Assembly: GCA_036741775.1 (NCBI GenBank)
Contig: DAINRQ010000021.1
Location: forward strand, 1-64,000
DNA: 64,000 nt
Direction of reading: 5' to 3'
Source of the DNA: JAJKIV01 sp036741775
GTDB lineage: Bacteria; Gemmatimonadota; Gemmatimonadetes; Gemmatimonadales; Gemmatimonadaceae
This document shows positions 43,817 to 51,437 of the stretch, piece by piece (positions within the stretch are counted from its first letter, which is position 1; the number at the start of each line of letters is the position of its first letter). Below the pieces are notes generated by a model. The model saw nothing but the letters and a program-made list of their open reading frames with translations, had not been told where the DNA came from and did no database searches. The translations under genes and the position numbers were made by a program.

Positions 43817-45361
43817 ATGACAAATCCACGAACTGACTCCGGCTCCACGACGTCGGCCTGGATGACGACCGCCGACGTACCCGACTTCCCACCGCTCGCC
43901 GAGGACGCCGAGTGCGACGTCTGTATCGTGGGCGCCGGCATCGCGGGTCTCACCACCGCGTACACGCTCACGAAGGCCGGCAAGCGCGTCATCGTGCTCG
44001 ACGACGGGCCCATCGGTGGCGGCGAGACTGGGCGCACGACGGCGCACCTCAGCTGGGCGCTCGACGACTACTACGTCGAGATCGAGAAAGCCCACGGCGC
44101 CGACGGCGCCCGCATCGCCGCCGAGAGCCACAAGGCCGCGGTCGATCGCATCGAGTCGATCGTGAAGCAGGAGCGAATCGAGTGCGAGTTCGAGCGCCTC
44201 GACGGGTATTGGTTCGCCGCCAAGCCTGACGACGACCGATTCCTCGACGCCGAGCTCGCGGCGGCGCGGCGCGCCGGCGCCGGTCAGGTCGAGCGCGTTG
44301 GAGGCATCCCGGGCGTACCGTTCGAGACGAGCGCTGCGCTTCGGTTCCCGAACCAGGGGCAGTTTCATCCGCTGAAGTACCTGGCCGGTCTCGCGCGCGC
44401 GATCGTCCGCGACGGCGGGCGCATCCACTGCGGCTCGCACGTCGCCGACTTCGAGAACCGCCCGCGCCGCCCTCGCGTCACGACGGAGGACAAGAAGAGC
44501 GTGACGGCCGACGCCGTCGTGTTCACGACCAACTCGCCCGTGAACGACTGGGTGAAGATGCATACCAAGCAGGCAGCGTACCGCACCTACGTGATTGCGG
44601 TGCGCATTCCGTCGAACACCGTGGCCCGCGGCCTCTACTGGGACACGCTCAGCCCCTACCACTACGTGCGACTCGCCAGGGACGGCGATGGTTCTCCGTT
44701 GCTCATCGTGGGCGGCCAGGATCACAAGACCGGTCAGGCCGATCACGAGGAACGACGCTTCGGACCACTCCTCGAGTGGACCCGCCGCCACTTCCCGATG
44801 GCCGGCGACGTCGCGTACCGCTGGTCGGGGCAGGTCATCGAGCCTAACGACTACATGGCGTTCATCGGTCGGAACCCTGGTGACCAGAACGTCTACATCG
44901 CCACGGGCGATTCGGGGAACGGCATGACGCACGGGACCATCGCCGGGATGCTCATCCCCGACCTCATCCTCGGTGTCGAGAACCGGTGGGAGAAGCTCTA
45001 CGACCCGTCGCGCAAGACGCTCCGTGGCGCTCCCGAGTTCGTGAAGGAGAACGTGAACGTCGCGGCGATGTACGCCGACTGGGTGACGCCGGGCGAGGTG
45101 TCGTCGCCTGACGAGATCAAGCCGGGCACCGGGGCCGTCATGCGCGAAGGGTTCAAGAAGTTCGCGGTCTACCGCGACGAGCAGGGCGCTGTCCACATCC
45201 GGTCGGCGGTGTGCACGCACCTCTATTGTATCGTCGACTGGAACTCGCTCGAAAAGACATGGGACTGCCCGTGCCACGGCTCGCGGTTCGATCCCTACGG
45301 CCGCGTGCTCAACGGACCGGCGGTCAAGGAGCTCGCCGATCCGGGGAAGGAGGAGAAGTGA
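43817..45361 (+). CDS. FAD-dependent oxidoreductase with C-terminal Rieske domain
   Basis: The 514-residue protein joins a DAO-type FAD domain (VCIVGAGIAGLTTAYTL, GxGxxG at 39-44; later YIATGDSGNGMTHGTIAGML) to a Rieske [2Fe-2S] domain at the C-terminus. The iron ligands are Cys466 and His468 (CTH) and Cys484 and His487 (CPCH). Start ATG 43817 is preferred; a longer frame begins at 43769. The domain order matches a widespread but poorly characterised FAD-Rieske family. It is likely cytoplasmic and redox-active; substrate unknown. The next gene starts inside its stop codon (GTGA). Confidence 0.93.
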   Translation: MTNPRTDSGSTTSAWMTTADVPDFPPLAEDAECDVCIVGAGIAGLTTAYTLTKAGKRVIVLDDGPIGGGETGRTTAHLSWALDDYYVEIEKAHGADGARIAAESHKAAVDRIESIVKQERIECEFERLDGYWFAAKPDDDRFLDAELAAARRAGAGQVERVGGIPGVPFETSAALRFPNQGQFHPLKYLAGLARAIVRDGGRIHCGSHVADFENRPRRPRVTTEDKKSVTADAVVFTTNSPVNDWVKMHTKQAAYRTYVIAVRIPSNTVARGLYWDTLSPYHYVRLARDGDGSPLLIVGGQDHKTGQADHEERRFGPLLEWTRRHFPMAGDVAYRWSGQVIEPNDYMAFIGRNPGDQNVYIATGDSGNGMTHGTIAGMLIPDLILGVENRWEKLYDPSRKTLRGAPEFVKENVNVAAMYADWVTPGEVSSPDEIKPGTGAVMREGFKKFAVYRDEQGAVHIRSAVCTHLYCIVDWNSLEKTWDCPCHGSRFDPYGRVLNGPAVKELADPGKEEK

Positions 45362-46068
45362 CGGTTCGACTGACGCGGCACCGGTGCACGCCGGCGCGTC
45401 AGTGGTTCGCGCCCGTGATCCTGACGCTGTCGCTGTCAGGGTGTGCGCTCCTCCGTGGGCGGCCACCCGAGCGGGAGGTCGGCGTCAGCCTGAGCACCTC
45501 GAGAAGCGAAGCGGTGCGGCGGACGCTCGCGGCGTTTCGCGATCAGGGCTACACCGTCAAGGAGACGCCAACGTCCGGGACGAACCCGGAAACGGAGGAG
45601 TTCCGCCACGAGAACGCCGACGTGGTCTTTCGCGCCGAGATCACGGGGTCGGGTAGTAGCGCGCGCGTCGTGTTCTCCGGGACATACCGCGAACGACGGC
45701 TCGGCGGCTTGATGCGCGGCGACGAGCAGCCCGTGCTCAATAGCGACGACCCACTCGAGCGTGAGCTCTGGGCGCGTCTCAACAACCTGGCGCTGATGCT
45801 GCGCGGGACGAACAGGTCGGGGAATCCAGTCAGGCCCGATGCGGCGCGTTTCCTGTTGCCGAATTGGGGTCGGATTCGAATATCATCGTTCCGTTGCGTG
45901 CCGGCGGCGTACGAACGCCGACCTGGCCCGCCACCCGGAGCTCACTCGACGCGCACCCGGTTCGCCGTTACCGCGTCCGCCGTTGCCGTGTTCGACCCTG
46001 CCGCGCCCTCCGCGCTCCGCTCGATGGCGGGACGAGCCCGGCCGGCCCCGTCGTGGCATCGGGCCTGA
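45358..46068 (+). CDS. Lipoprotein whose 3' end runs into a dispersed repeat
   Basis: GTG 45358 overlaps the previous stop (GTGA). The product has a lipoprotein signal (lipobox SLSGC) and a compact domain VGVSLSTSRSEAVRRTLAAFRDQGYTVKE...ALMLRG that ends near residue 165. After that, the frame enters the element GGGGTCGGATTCGAATATC at 45866 and continues through Arg/Pro-rich translation of repeat DNA to 46068. The last 65-70 residues are probably not native. The original stop seems to have been lost at the junction. Function unknown; the pairing with the FAD-Rieske gene suggests an accessory role. Confidence 0.65.
   Translation: MTVRLTRHRCTPARQWFAPVILTLSLSGCALLRGRPPEREVGVSLSTSRSEAVRRTLAAFRDQGYTVKETPTSGTNPETEEFRHENADVVFRAEITGSGSSARVVFSGTYRERRLGGLMRGDEQPVLNSDDPLERELWARLNNLALMLRGTNRSGNPVRPDAARFLLPNWGRIRISSFRCVPAAYERRPGPPPGAHSTRTRFAVTASAVAVFDPAAPSALRSMAGRARPAPSWHRA
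45862..45887 (+). repeat. GGGGTCGGATTCGAATATC element (variant)
   Basis: Variant of the left arm of the palindrome at 47734-47811, with two or so mismatches. It lies in frame within the end of the preceding lipoprotein gene. Confidence 0.75.
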
Positions 46069-46100
46069 CGCGGATTACGCGGCAGGCGCGAACGTGGAAA

Positions 46101-46199
46101 CGGCCGCGGAGAACCCCTCGCGCCTTGGGTGCGCCGTGGCGGGCCGGTCGGAACGGCGATGATGCGGAAACGGCCGAAACGGCCGAAACGGCCGGATGA
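46101..46199 (+). repeat. Dispersed GGCCGGTCGGAAC repeat, copy 5 (extended)
   Basis: Longest copy. It has the GCGGAGAACCCCTCGCGC flank shared with copy 4, the GGGCCGGTCGGAAC core, and three tandem GGCCGAAAC-type units before GGATGA. The rest of 46069-46447 shows no gene. Confidence 0.8.
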
Positions 46200-46447
46200 A
46201 CACCAGGGTCCGGAACGACATTGGGCATCCAGTGAACCGGATGAGGGAATGAGGAACATCATACCGAGTGAGTGAAAGCTCCTCGCCAGGGCTCTGTACG
46301 AAGGGGGAGCTGTCCGCTGCGGAGGCCATTCAATCGAAGCGCAGTTCCAACACTTCGCGGCCCCGGCAAGCGGGCGCGTCCCGGATGAGGAGCGATCCCC
46401 AGCATCCCCCTCATCCCCTCATCCGTTTCACCGCTCGTTCTGGATGC

Positions 46448-47758
46448 CTAACGTGAGGGGAATCGCAGCCAGCCACCAGTGAACCCGGCCCGTCGCAAAC
46501 CGTCGACGACATACGGACACGATCGCACGAGCCGCCACACGAGCTCCGAGCGGACGTTCTCGAGCATCATCACCAACGGGCCCTGATCGATGGCGTAATG
46601 CACCGGCGACACCCAGCCGCTTGCATCATCACCGTCGACACGAACACTCGGGTTGACGCTGCACGCCAACCCATACGCCCGATCGATCGAGGGGTGACGC
46701 GCGCGCATCGCCTCGATGGTCGGAACGACGATCTCGGGCGCGAAGGGCAGCGACGCGACAATGGCCGACGGTGACACTGTTCCGTCATCGGGGCCGAAGG
46801 GAACGCCGCGGGCACGATAGTGCCAGAACCGCCGCTGCTCGCCGTTGATGGGCCGGATGGCCGGGCCGGGACCGTCGCACGCCGTGATTCCCCAGCAGTC
46901 CGCGTCATAGCCCACGAACCGGCGCGGGTTGCGAGTGGCGTACGCGCGCTGCACGTACGTGGCGCGACGGCTGTTCTCGAAGTAGTCGCTCGCGCGAGCG
47001 CTCATGTACGCGTCGCGAATGCCGCGAAAGTCTATCCAGGCGTGGCTCAACTGGTGGATGAAGAGCGGCCCGGCGTACAACAGCTCGTAGCCGTACAGCG
47101 ATCGCCATCGGTATCCCTTGCACCATTCGACGTAGCAGTCGCTCGGGAGCGGGTGTGTCGGTGAGCCGAGTGCGAGCACGTAGAGCAGGAGTGCCTCGGT
47201 GTAGCCGACCCAGTGGTACGGGAGGAAGCCGCGCTCCGGCCGCCAGCCGAGTGACACCAGCTTTCCGCCGTCGAGCGCCCAGTTCCAATCGGCGCGGCGG
47301 TATATCGCGTCCGCGGTCCACCGGATCTCGTGTTCTGTAGTTGTGGCGCGGTCGAAGTACGCAGCGGCCACGAGCGCGCCCGCGAAGAGGATCGTGGAGT
47401 CGATCGTGGAAACCTCGCACCGCCACATGCGCCGCCCCGACCGCATGTCGAGGAAGTGGTAGAAGAAGCCGCGCGTGCCGATGACATCCTTGCCGTCACC
47501 CTGTGGCGCGTTCCACAGGAAGCGCAGCGCTCGGCGCGCCCGTTCTGCGGCGTCCTCGCGTGTGAGGTAGCCGCGTTCGGCCGCTATTACATTGTTGCAG
47601 AGCGCGAAGCCCGAGCCGGCGATCGTGGCCCGTGCGTCCTCGGAGGTGTTGTCGCGAACGAGCCCTGTCTCGGCGTCCACCTCGTGCTGGAAGTACGCCG
47701 ATGCCTTCCGTTCGAGTTGGTCGAGCCAGGCGAAATTGGGGTCAGAGTCGAATATCAT
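46448..47758 (-). CDS. GH144/glycoamylase-like family protein (PF10091-type)
   Basis: The 436-residue protein resembles the glycoamylase-like (alpha/alpha)6-barrel family that contains GH144 endo-beta-1,2-glucanases. Matches include DQLERKASAYFQHEVDAETGLVRD, IAGSGFALCNNVIAAERG, GFFYHFLDM, STIDSTILFAGAL, and late DCWGITACDGP and QGPLVMMLENVRS. Relatives are usually secreted, but no signal peptide is present here. The best start, ATG 47756-47758 with GGGGA upstream, lies inside a 78-bp palindrome, and the first eight codons are palindrome sequence. The native 5' end may have been replaced by the repeat. It is the gene downstream of the TlpA gene on the same strand. Confidence 0.8.
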   Translation of the reverse strand: MIFDSDPNFAWLDQLERKASAYFQHEVDAETGLVRDNTSEDARATIAGSGFALCNNVIAAERGYLTREDAAERARRALRFLWNAPQGDGKDVIGTRGFFYHFLDMRSGRRMWRCEVSTIDSTILFAGALVAAAYFDRATTTEHEIRWTADAIYRRADWNWALDGGKLVSLGWRPERGFLPYHWVGYTEALLLYVLALGSPTHPLPSDCYVEWCKGYRWRSLYGYELLYAGPLFIHQLSHAWIDFRGIRDAYMSARASDYFENSRRATYVQRAYATRNPRRFVGYDADCWGITACDGPGPAIRPINGEQRRFWHYRARGVPFGPDDGTVSPSAIVASLPFAPEIVVPTIEAMRARHPSIDRAYGLACSVNPSVRVDGDDASGWVSPVHYAIDQGPLVMMLENVRSELVWRLVRSCPYVVDGLRRAGFTGGWLRFPSR

Positions 47759-47811
47759 CCTTTCCCCGCCGCGCGGCGGGGAAAGGATGATATTCGACTC
47801 TGACCCCAATT
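47734..47811. repeat. Perfect 78-bp palindrome with GGGGTCAGAGTC ends
   Basis: Two 39-base arms are exactly complementary with no spacer (centre 47772/47773). Each arm starts AATTGGGGTCAGAGTCGAAT and ends at a TTTCCCCGCCGC centre. The palindrome carries the likely start codon and ribosome-binding site of the GH144-like gene. Its right end overlaps the stop codon of the TlpA-like gene. Confidence 0.97.
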
Positions 47812-48316
47812 ACTGACCGAGGGCGTCGGAGAGCGCCCGCGTGAACGTCGTGTCACTCTCGTTCACGATTCCGACGCGCCGCCAGCGCAGGATGCCCGAG
47901 CGGTCGATGAGGTACGACGCCGGGACCCCCACCGCGAGATACAGCGACTGGATACGTTCGTCGGGGTCGCGCCAGATCGGGTATGACATCCCGAACTCCT
48001 TCGCGAACGCCGCGATGGCGTCGTCCTCGCCACGCGCATCGACCGAGACGCCGATGATCTCGAGGCCGTCAGCCTGGTGTCGCTCGTACAACGACTGCAG
48101 GTATGGAATCTCCTGGCGGCATGGCGCGCACCAGGTCGCCCAGATGTTGAGCAGCACCACCCTTCCCGCGAGTGACGACGTCGCGACCGAGTCCCCGGTG
48201 AGCGTCGTCGCCGCATAACGAGGCGCCGGGCTCCCGACTGCGACCTGCTGCCTCGGCTCCCCGCTACATCCCGCCATCACGAGCGCGGTGGCGGCCAACA
48301 GCACGAACCGCGTCAT
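47810..48316 (-). CDS. TlpA/ResA-like thioredoxin-fold lipoprotein
   Basis: A 168-residue lipoprotein (lipobox VMAGC, Cys17) with the thioredoxin motif WCAPC (Cys63, Cys66), a GVPASYLIDRSG cis-Pro loop and typical IIGVSVDARGEDDAIAAF. It would reduce disulfides on the outer side of the inner membrane, for instance in cytochrome c maturation or for its partner. ATG 48314-48316 overlaps the stop of the BNR-protein gene (ATGA). Its stop codon overlaps the edge of the palindrome. Confidence 0.92.
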   Translation of the reverse strand: MTRFVLLAATALVMAGCSGEPRQQVAVGSPAPRYAATTLTGDSVATSSLAGRVVLLNIWATWCAPCRQEIPYLQSLYERHQADGLEIIGVSVDARGEDDAIAAFAKEFGMSYPIWRDPDERIQSLYLAVGVPASYLIDRSGILRWRRVGIVNESDTTFTRALSDALGQ

Positions 48317-49539
48317 TCGAGCCCGCTGAGTGGCAGGCGCCCCACCATGACGCGTGCGCTGTCGCCGGGGACTGTCCACGCGGCGACGAGCCCGTCACCC
48401 GAGCGCGTGATGCGCGGGAAGCCCGACGCCCGTGCGGCTTTCGTCCGCGAGATCGCGAAGGGTGCACCCATCTCTCCCGATCGTGCCACGCGGCGCACAC
48501 GCACCTCGGCGTCCTCGGGCGGCACACGCTCGAGCCAGCTCACGATCGCGTCACCGTTGGCGTCGAGCGCGATGCCAACACGACCCGCGGGCGTGCCGCC
48601 ATCGATGCGAACCGGAGCGGCGAAGCTCTCCCCGCCATCCACCGAGAACGCGACGCGCACACGCGCCGTGTCCTGCGCGCCCGTGAACCAGGCGATAGCG
48701 ACCGTGTCGCCGCGCGAGGCGAGCGCTGGTCCGTTGACCGGACAGGCCTCAATGTGCCATCCGTCGTTATGCACCACAGCTGGCGTCGTCCACTTCCCAT
48801 CGACCTGCCGCACGACGACGATGTCGCGGATCTCGTCCTCGGTGCGATCGCGGTACGCGACGACCGGTCCCGATGGCGTCACCGTCGCGGCCACCTGGCA
48901 GCAGTCACACGTGCGGACGTCCAGCGGCTCCTCGGCGCCGATTGTGCCGTTAGGCGCCACGGCGACGGACTGGAGCGTCATGGCACCTTTCGCGTGGCCG
49001 TCGTGACCACCGCCTGCCATCTGACGGCCATCGAGCCACGCGGCGCGGACGGAGTCGCCGGGCGCGACCCACAGGGCGACGAAGCCGTGCTCTCCCGCCG
49101 AGCGGTCGGTGTGCAGCACGGTGTCAGCGCTCCACGTCGCACCGCCGTCCGTGGATTGCGCGATGCGCACGTCGTAGGCGTACCGGCCGGCGCCGCTGCG
49201 CTGGAGCCAGTGAACGAGCAGTCGCCCCGACGGCGTGGCGATCACGGCGGGGAAGTCGGCCCAGTTCACGAACAGGTCGCGCCGCTCGATGACGGTGGAG
49301 GGCGTGGACCACGTCTCGCCCTCGAGTCGAGCGTAGCGCACGGCGTGCGTCGAGTCGCCGGTGCGCTCGATCCACGTCATGTGGACCGCGCCGGACGCGT
49401 CGGTCGTCAGGTTCGGCTCGCCGCTTTGAAGGCCCGCGGGCGACGGGAGGGCAGTGAACGTTCCTGCTGGTGCCGCGCGCTCGGTCGACGAGCACGCAGC
49501 CAGGATCAGCAGGGCACCGAGATGGGGGCGAAGGGTCAT
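48313..49539 (-). CDS. BNR-repeat (sialidase-fold) lipoprotein
   Basis: A 408-residue lipoprotein (Cys16 after LAA) with several Asp-box-like repeats (AQSTDGGATWS, FSVDGGESFAAP, LDANGDAIVSW) that predict a six-bladed propeller. A CDCC motif (VRTCDCCQVA) lies in the middle; together with the translationally coupled TlpA-like gene it suggests that this protein's cysteines are kept reduced or bind a metal. True sialidase catalytic residues were not recognised. Start ATG 49537-49539. Confidence 0.8.
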   Translation of the reverse strand: MTLRPHLGALLILAACSSTERAAPAGTFTALPSPAGLQSGEPNLTTDASGAVHMTWIERTGDSTHAVRYARLEGETWSTPSTVIERRDLFVNWADFPAVIATPSGRLLVHWLQRSGAGRYAYDVRIAQSTDGGATWSADTVLHTDRSAGEHGFVALWVAPGDSVRAAWLDGRQMAGGGHDGHAKGAMTLQSVAVAPNGTIGAEEPLDVRTCDCCQVAATVTPSGPVVAYRDRTEDEIRDIVVVRQVDGKWTTPAVVHNDGWHIEACPVNGPALASRGDTVAIAWFTGAQDTARVRVAFSVDGGESFAAPVRIDGGTPAGRVGIALDANGDAIVSWLERVPPEDAEVRVRRVARSGEMGAPFAISRTKAARASGFPRITRSGDGLVAAWTVPGDSARVMVGRLPLSGLE

Positions 49540-49639
49540 ACAGCGTAATCTCCCGTGCGTCCCCCTGAGGGTCAACGACTCGGGGTCACAGGGGACGAGC
49601 CGCATAGCCGGCGCGGGGGCGCGGCCTAGATTCCCGCGA

Positions 49640-51178
49640 ATGCCATCCCGACCCCCAATATCACGCATCTCGCGAACGGTCATTGCCGCAGCGGGCATTG
49701 TCGCGACGATCGGTGCAGCGTCCGCAACGCTCGGCTCCCAACAGACCGGTACGAGAGAGACGGGAGCACGACGGGTCGTGCTCGCGCCGTGCACGCTTCC
49801 GGGCGGAGACGCATCGGCGAACGCACAGTGTGGCACGCTCAGCGTCATCGAGAACCGGACGACGGGGCGCGGCCGCACGATCGACCTGCGGGTAGTCGTC
49901 CTCCCCGCGACCGGTCCCAACCGTGAGCCGGATCCTGTGTTCTTCATTGCTGGCGGTCCCGGTTCATCCATCGTCCAGCAGGCCAACGGGTTGGCGCGCC
50001 ATCCATCCGGGCTCCGTGAACGACGCGACTTCGTGCTCGTGGACCAGCGCGGCACCGGCGGGTCCGCGCCGCTCGACTGCCCGTTCTACGGGCCGGCCGA
50101 CTCGCTCCAATCATTCCTCGGCCATTTCATGCCGCTGGAAGCCGTGCGGCGTTGCCGAGCGATGTTCGAGAAGGAGCGTGACCTCACGCAGTACACGACG
50201 GCGATCGCCGCCCACGACCTCGATGTCGTTCGAGCCGCGTTAGGCTACGACCGGATCAACCTGTCGGGCGGGTCGTACGGGACGCGAGCGGCGCAGGAGT
50301 ACATCCGGCGCTATCCGAGTCGCGTGCGCGCGGCGACGCTGTTCGGGCTCGTACCGCCGTCGGAGCACATGCCGCAGCACTTCGCGCGCGACGCGCAGGC
50401 GGCGCTCGATGCGGTCATCGCCGAGTGTGCTGCCGACGAGTCGTGTCGAGCCGCTTTTCCGCGCCTCGGGGATGAGGTGACGGCTGTATTCGACCGATTG
50501 CGACGCGAGAGCGTGACCGCGACGGCGATGCACCCGCGTACCGGCCAGCCAACGACCGTCTCACTCAGCTACGACATGGTGGCGGAGACGCTCCGCTACA
50601 TGCTGTACCAGAGCACCGGCGCCGCGCTCGTGCCTGCCGCGATGCACGCGGCCGCGAGCGGAGACTACACGTGGCTCGCCCGTCGCGCATTGCGCGAGCG
50701 CGGCGCGATGACCGGCAACGGGAACTTCGACGGCGTCTACCTCGCGATCACGTGTATGGAGGATGTCCCGTTCACGGACTCCACGCGCGAGGCCGCCGAC
50801 GCGAAGGGCACGTTCCTCGGCGAGTACCGCATGCAGCAGCAGCGTGCCGCGTGCGACGCTTGGGGGAAGTCGCCCGTGCCGCGAGAGTTTCACACGCCCG
50901 TGCGGTCCGACGTGCCGGTGCTGCTCGTGACCGGCGCGAACGACCCGGTGACGCCGCCTCGTTACGCAAGGGAGGTGGCGCGGACGATGCGGAACAGTCT
51001 CGTGGTCGAGGTGCCGTTCGGAGGGCACTCGCTCGCGGGGCTCGTGGGGATCGAGTGCATCAACCGGCTTCAGCGTGAGACGATCGAGCGGGGCAGTGTG
51101 GCCGGACTCGACACGAGCTGCGTCTCGCGGATCAGGCGGCGCGGGTTCCCACGCGAGCTGCCCCCTGACGCCCGGTAA
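49640..51178 (+). CDS. Secreted alpha/beta-hydrolase (tripeptidyl aminopeptidase-like)
   Basis: A 512-residue precursor. It has the oxyanion motif IAGGPGSS (103-110), DQRGTGGSAPLDC (135-147), the nucleophile elbow GGSYGT (Ser212), and the C-terminal TAP-like region VPVLLVTGANDPVTPP (Asp) with GGHSLAG (His). This matches the proline iminopeptidase / tripeptidyl-aminopeptidase family of exported peptidases. Start ATG 49640 gives a signal peptide. Confidence 0.9.
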   Translation: MPSRPPISRISRTVIAAAGIVATIGAASATLGSQQTGTRETGARRVVLAPCTLPGGDASANAQCGTLSVIENRTTGRGRTIDLRVVVLPATGPNREPDPVFFIAGGPGSSIVQQANGLARHPSGLRERRDFVLVDQRGTGGSAPLDCPFYGPADSLQSFLGHFMPLEAVRRCRAMFEKERDLTQYTTAIAAHDLDVVRAALGYDRINLSGGSYGTRAAQEYIRRYPSRVRAATLFGLVPPSEHMPQHFARDAQAALDAVIAECAADESCRAAFPRLGDEVTAVFDRLRRESVTATAMHPRTGQPTTVSLSYDMVAETLRYMLYQSTGAALVPAAMHAAASGDYTWLARRALRERGAMTGNGNFDGVYLAITCMEDVPFTDSTREAADAKGTFLGEYRMQQQRAACDAWGKSPVPREFHTPVRSDVPVLLVTGANDPVTPPRYAREVARTMRNSLVVEVPFGGHSLAGLVGIECINRLQRETIERGSVAGLDTSCVSRIRRRGFPRELPPDAR

Positions 51179-51211
51179 GGGGCAGACTACAGATGCGGGA
51201 TGAGCTCCATC

Positions 51212-51266
51212 GTGGCGGGCCGGGCGGAACTACGATCGAGCGGATGAAGCGGAAACGGCCGGATGA
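51212..51266 (+). repeat. Dispersed GGCCGGTCGGAAC repeat, copy 6 (diverged)
   Basis: Core GGCGGGCCGGGCGGAACTAC, then AAGCGGAAACGGCCGGATGA. One mismatch to the consensus in the core. Confidence 0.75.
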
Positions 51267-51286
51267 AAGTTGCCAGTCGTCGGTCG

Positions 51287-51398
51287 TCAGTGGAGGAGTC
51301 ATCCAGTGGCGAGTCATACAGTCGTGAGTCGTGAGCCGTCAGTGCGGCCACTCATGACTGTGGACTGTAGAACTCACGACTGATGACTCCTCCACTGA
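51287..51398. repeat. Inverted repeat with 17-bp perfect arms
   Basis: Arms at 51287-51303 and 51382-51398 (TCAGTGGAGGAGTCATC and its complement), with further partly paired GTCGTGAGTC/AACTCACGAC words inside. It lies between the converging 3' ends of the hydrolase and S9 peptidase genes. It could terminate transcription in both directions, but no U-tract follows. Confidence 0.75.
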
Positions 51399-51437
51399 AC
51401 GACTGAAAAACTCGAGACCCTCACCCTGCGGGAGCGG

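Noticed and set aside
43805..45466. 553-residue open frame on - opposite the FAD-Rieske gene
   Set aside because: The + frame carries the GxGxxG and Rieske ligands and a start with good context. The minus frame has no domain-like pattern.
51287..51398. Inverted repeat as an intrinsic terminator
   Set aside because: Stable stem but no T-tract on either side and an internal distance of about 80 bases, so it is listed only as a repeat.
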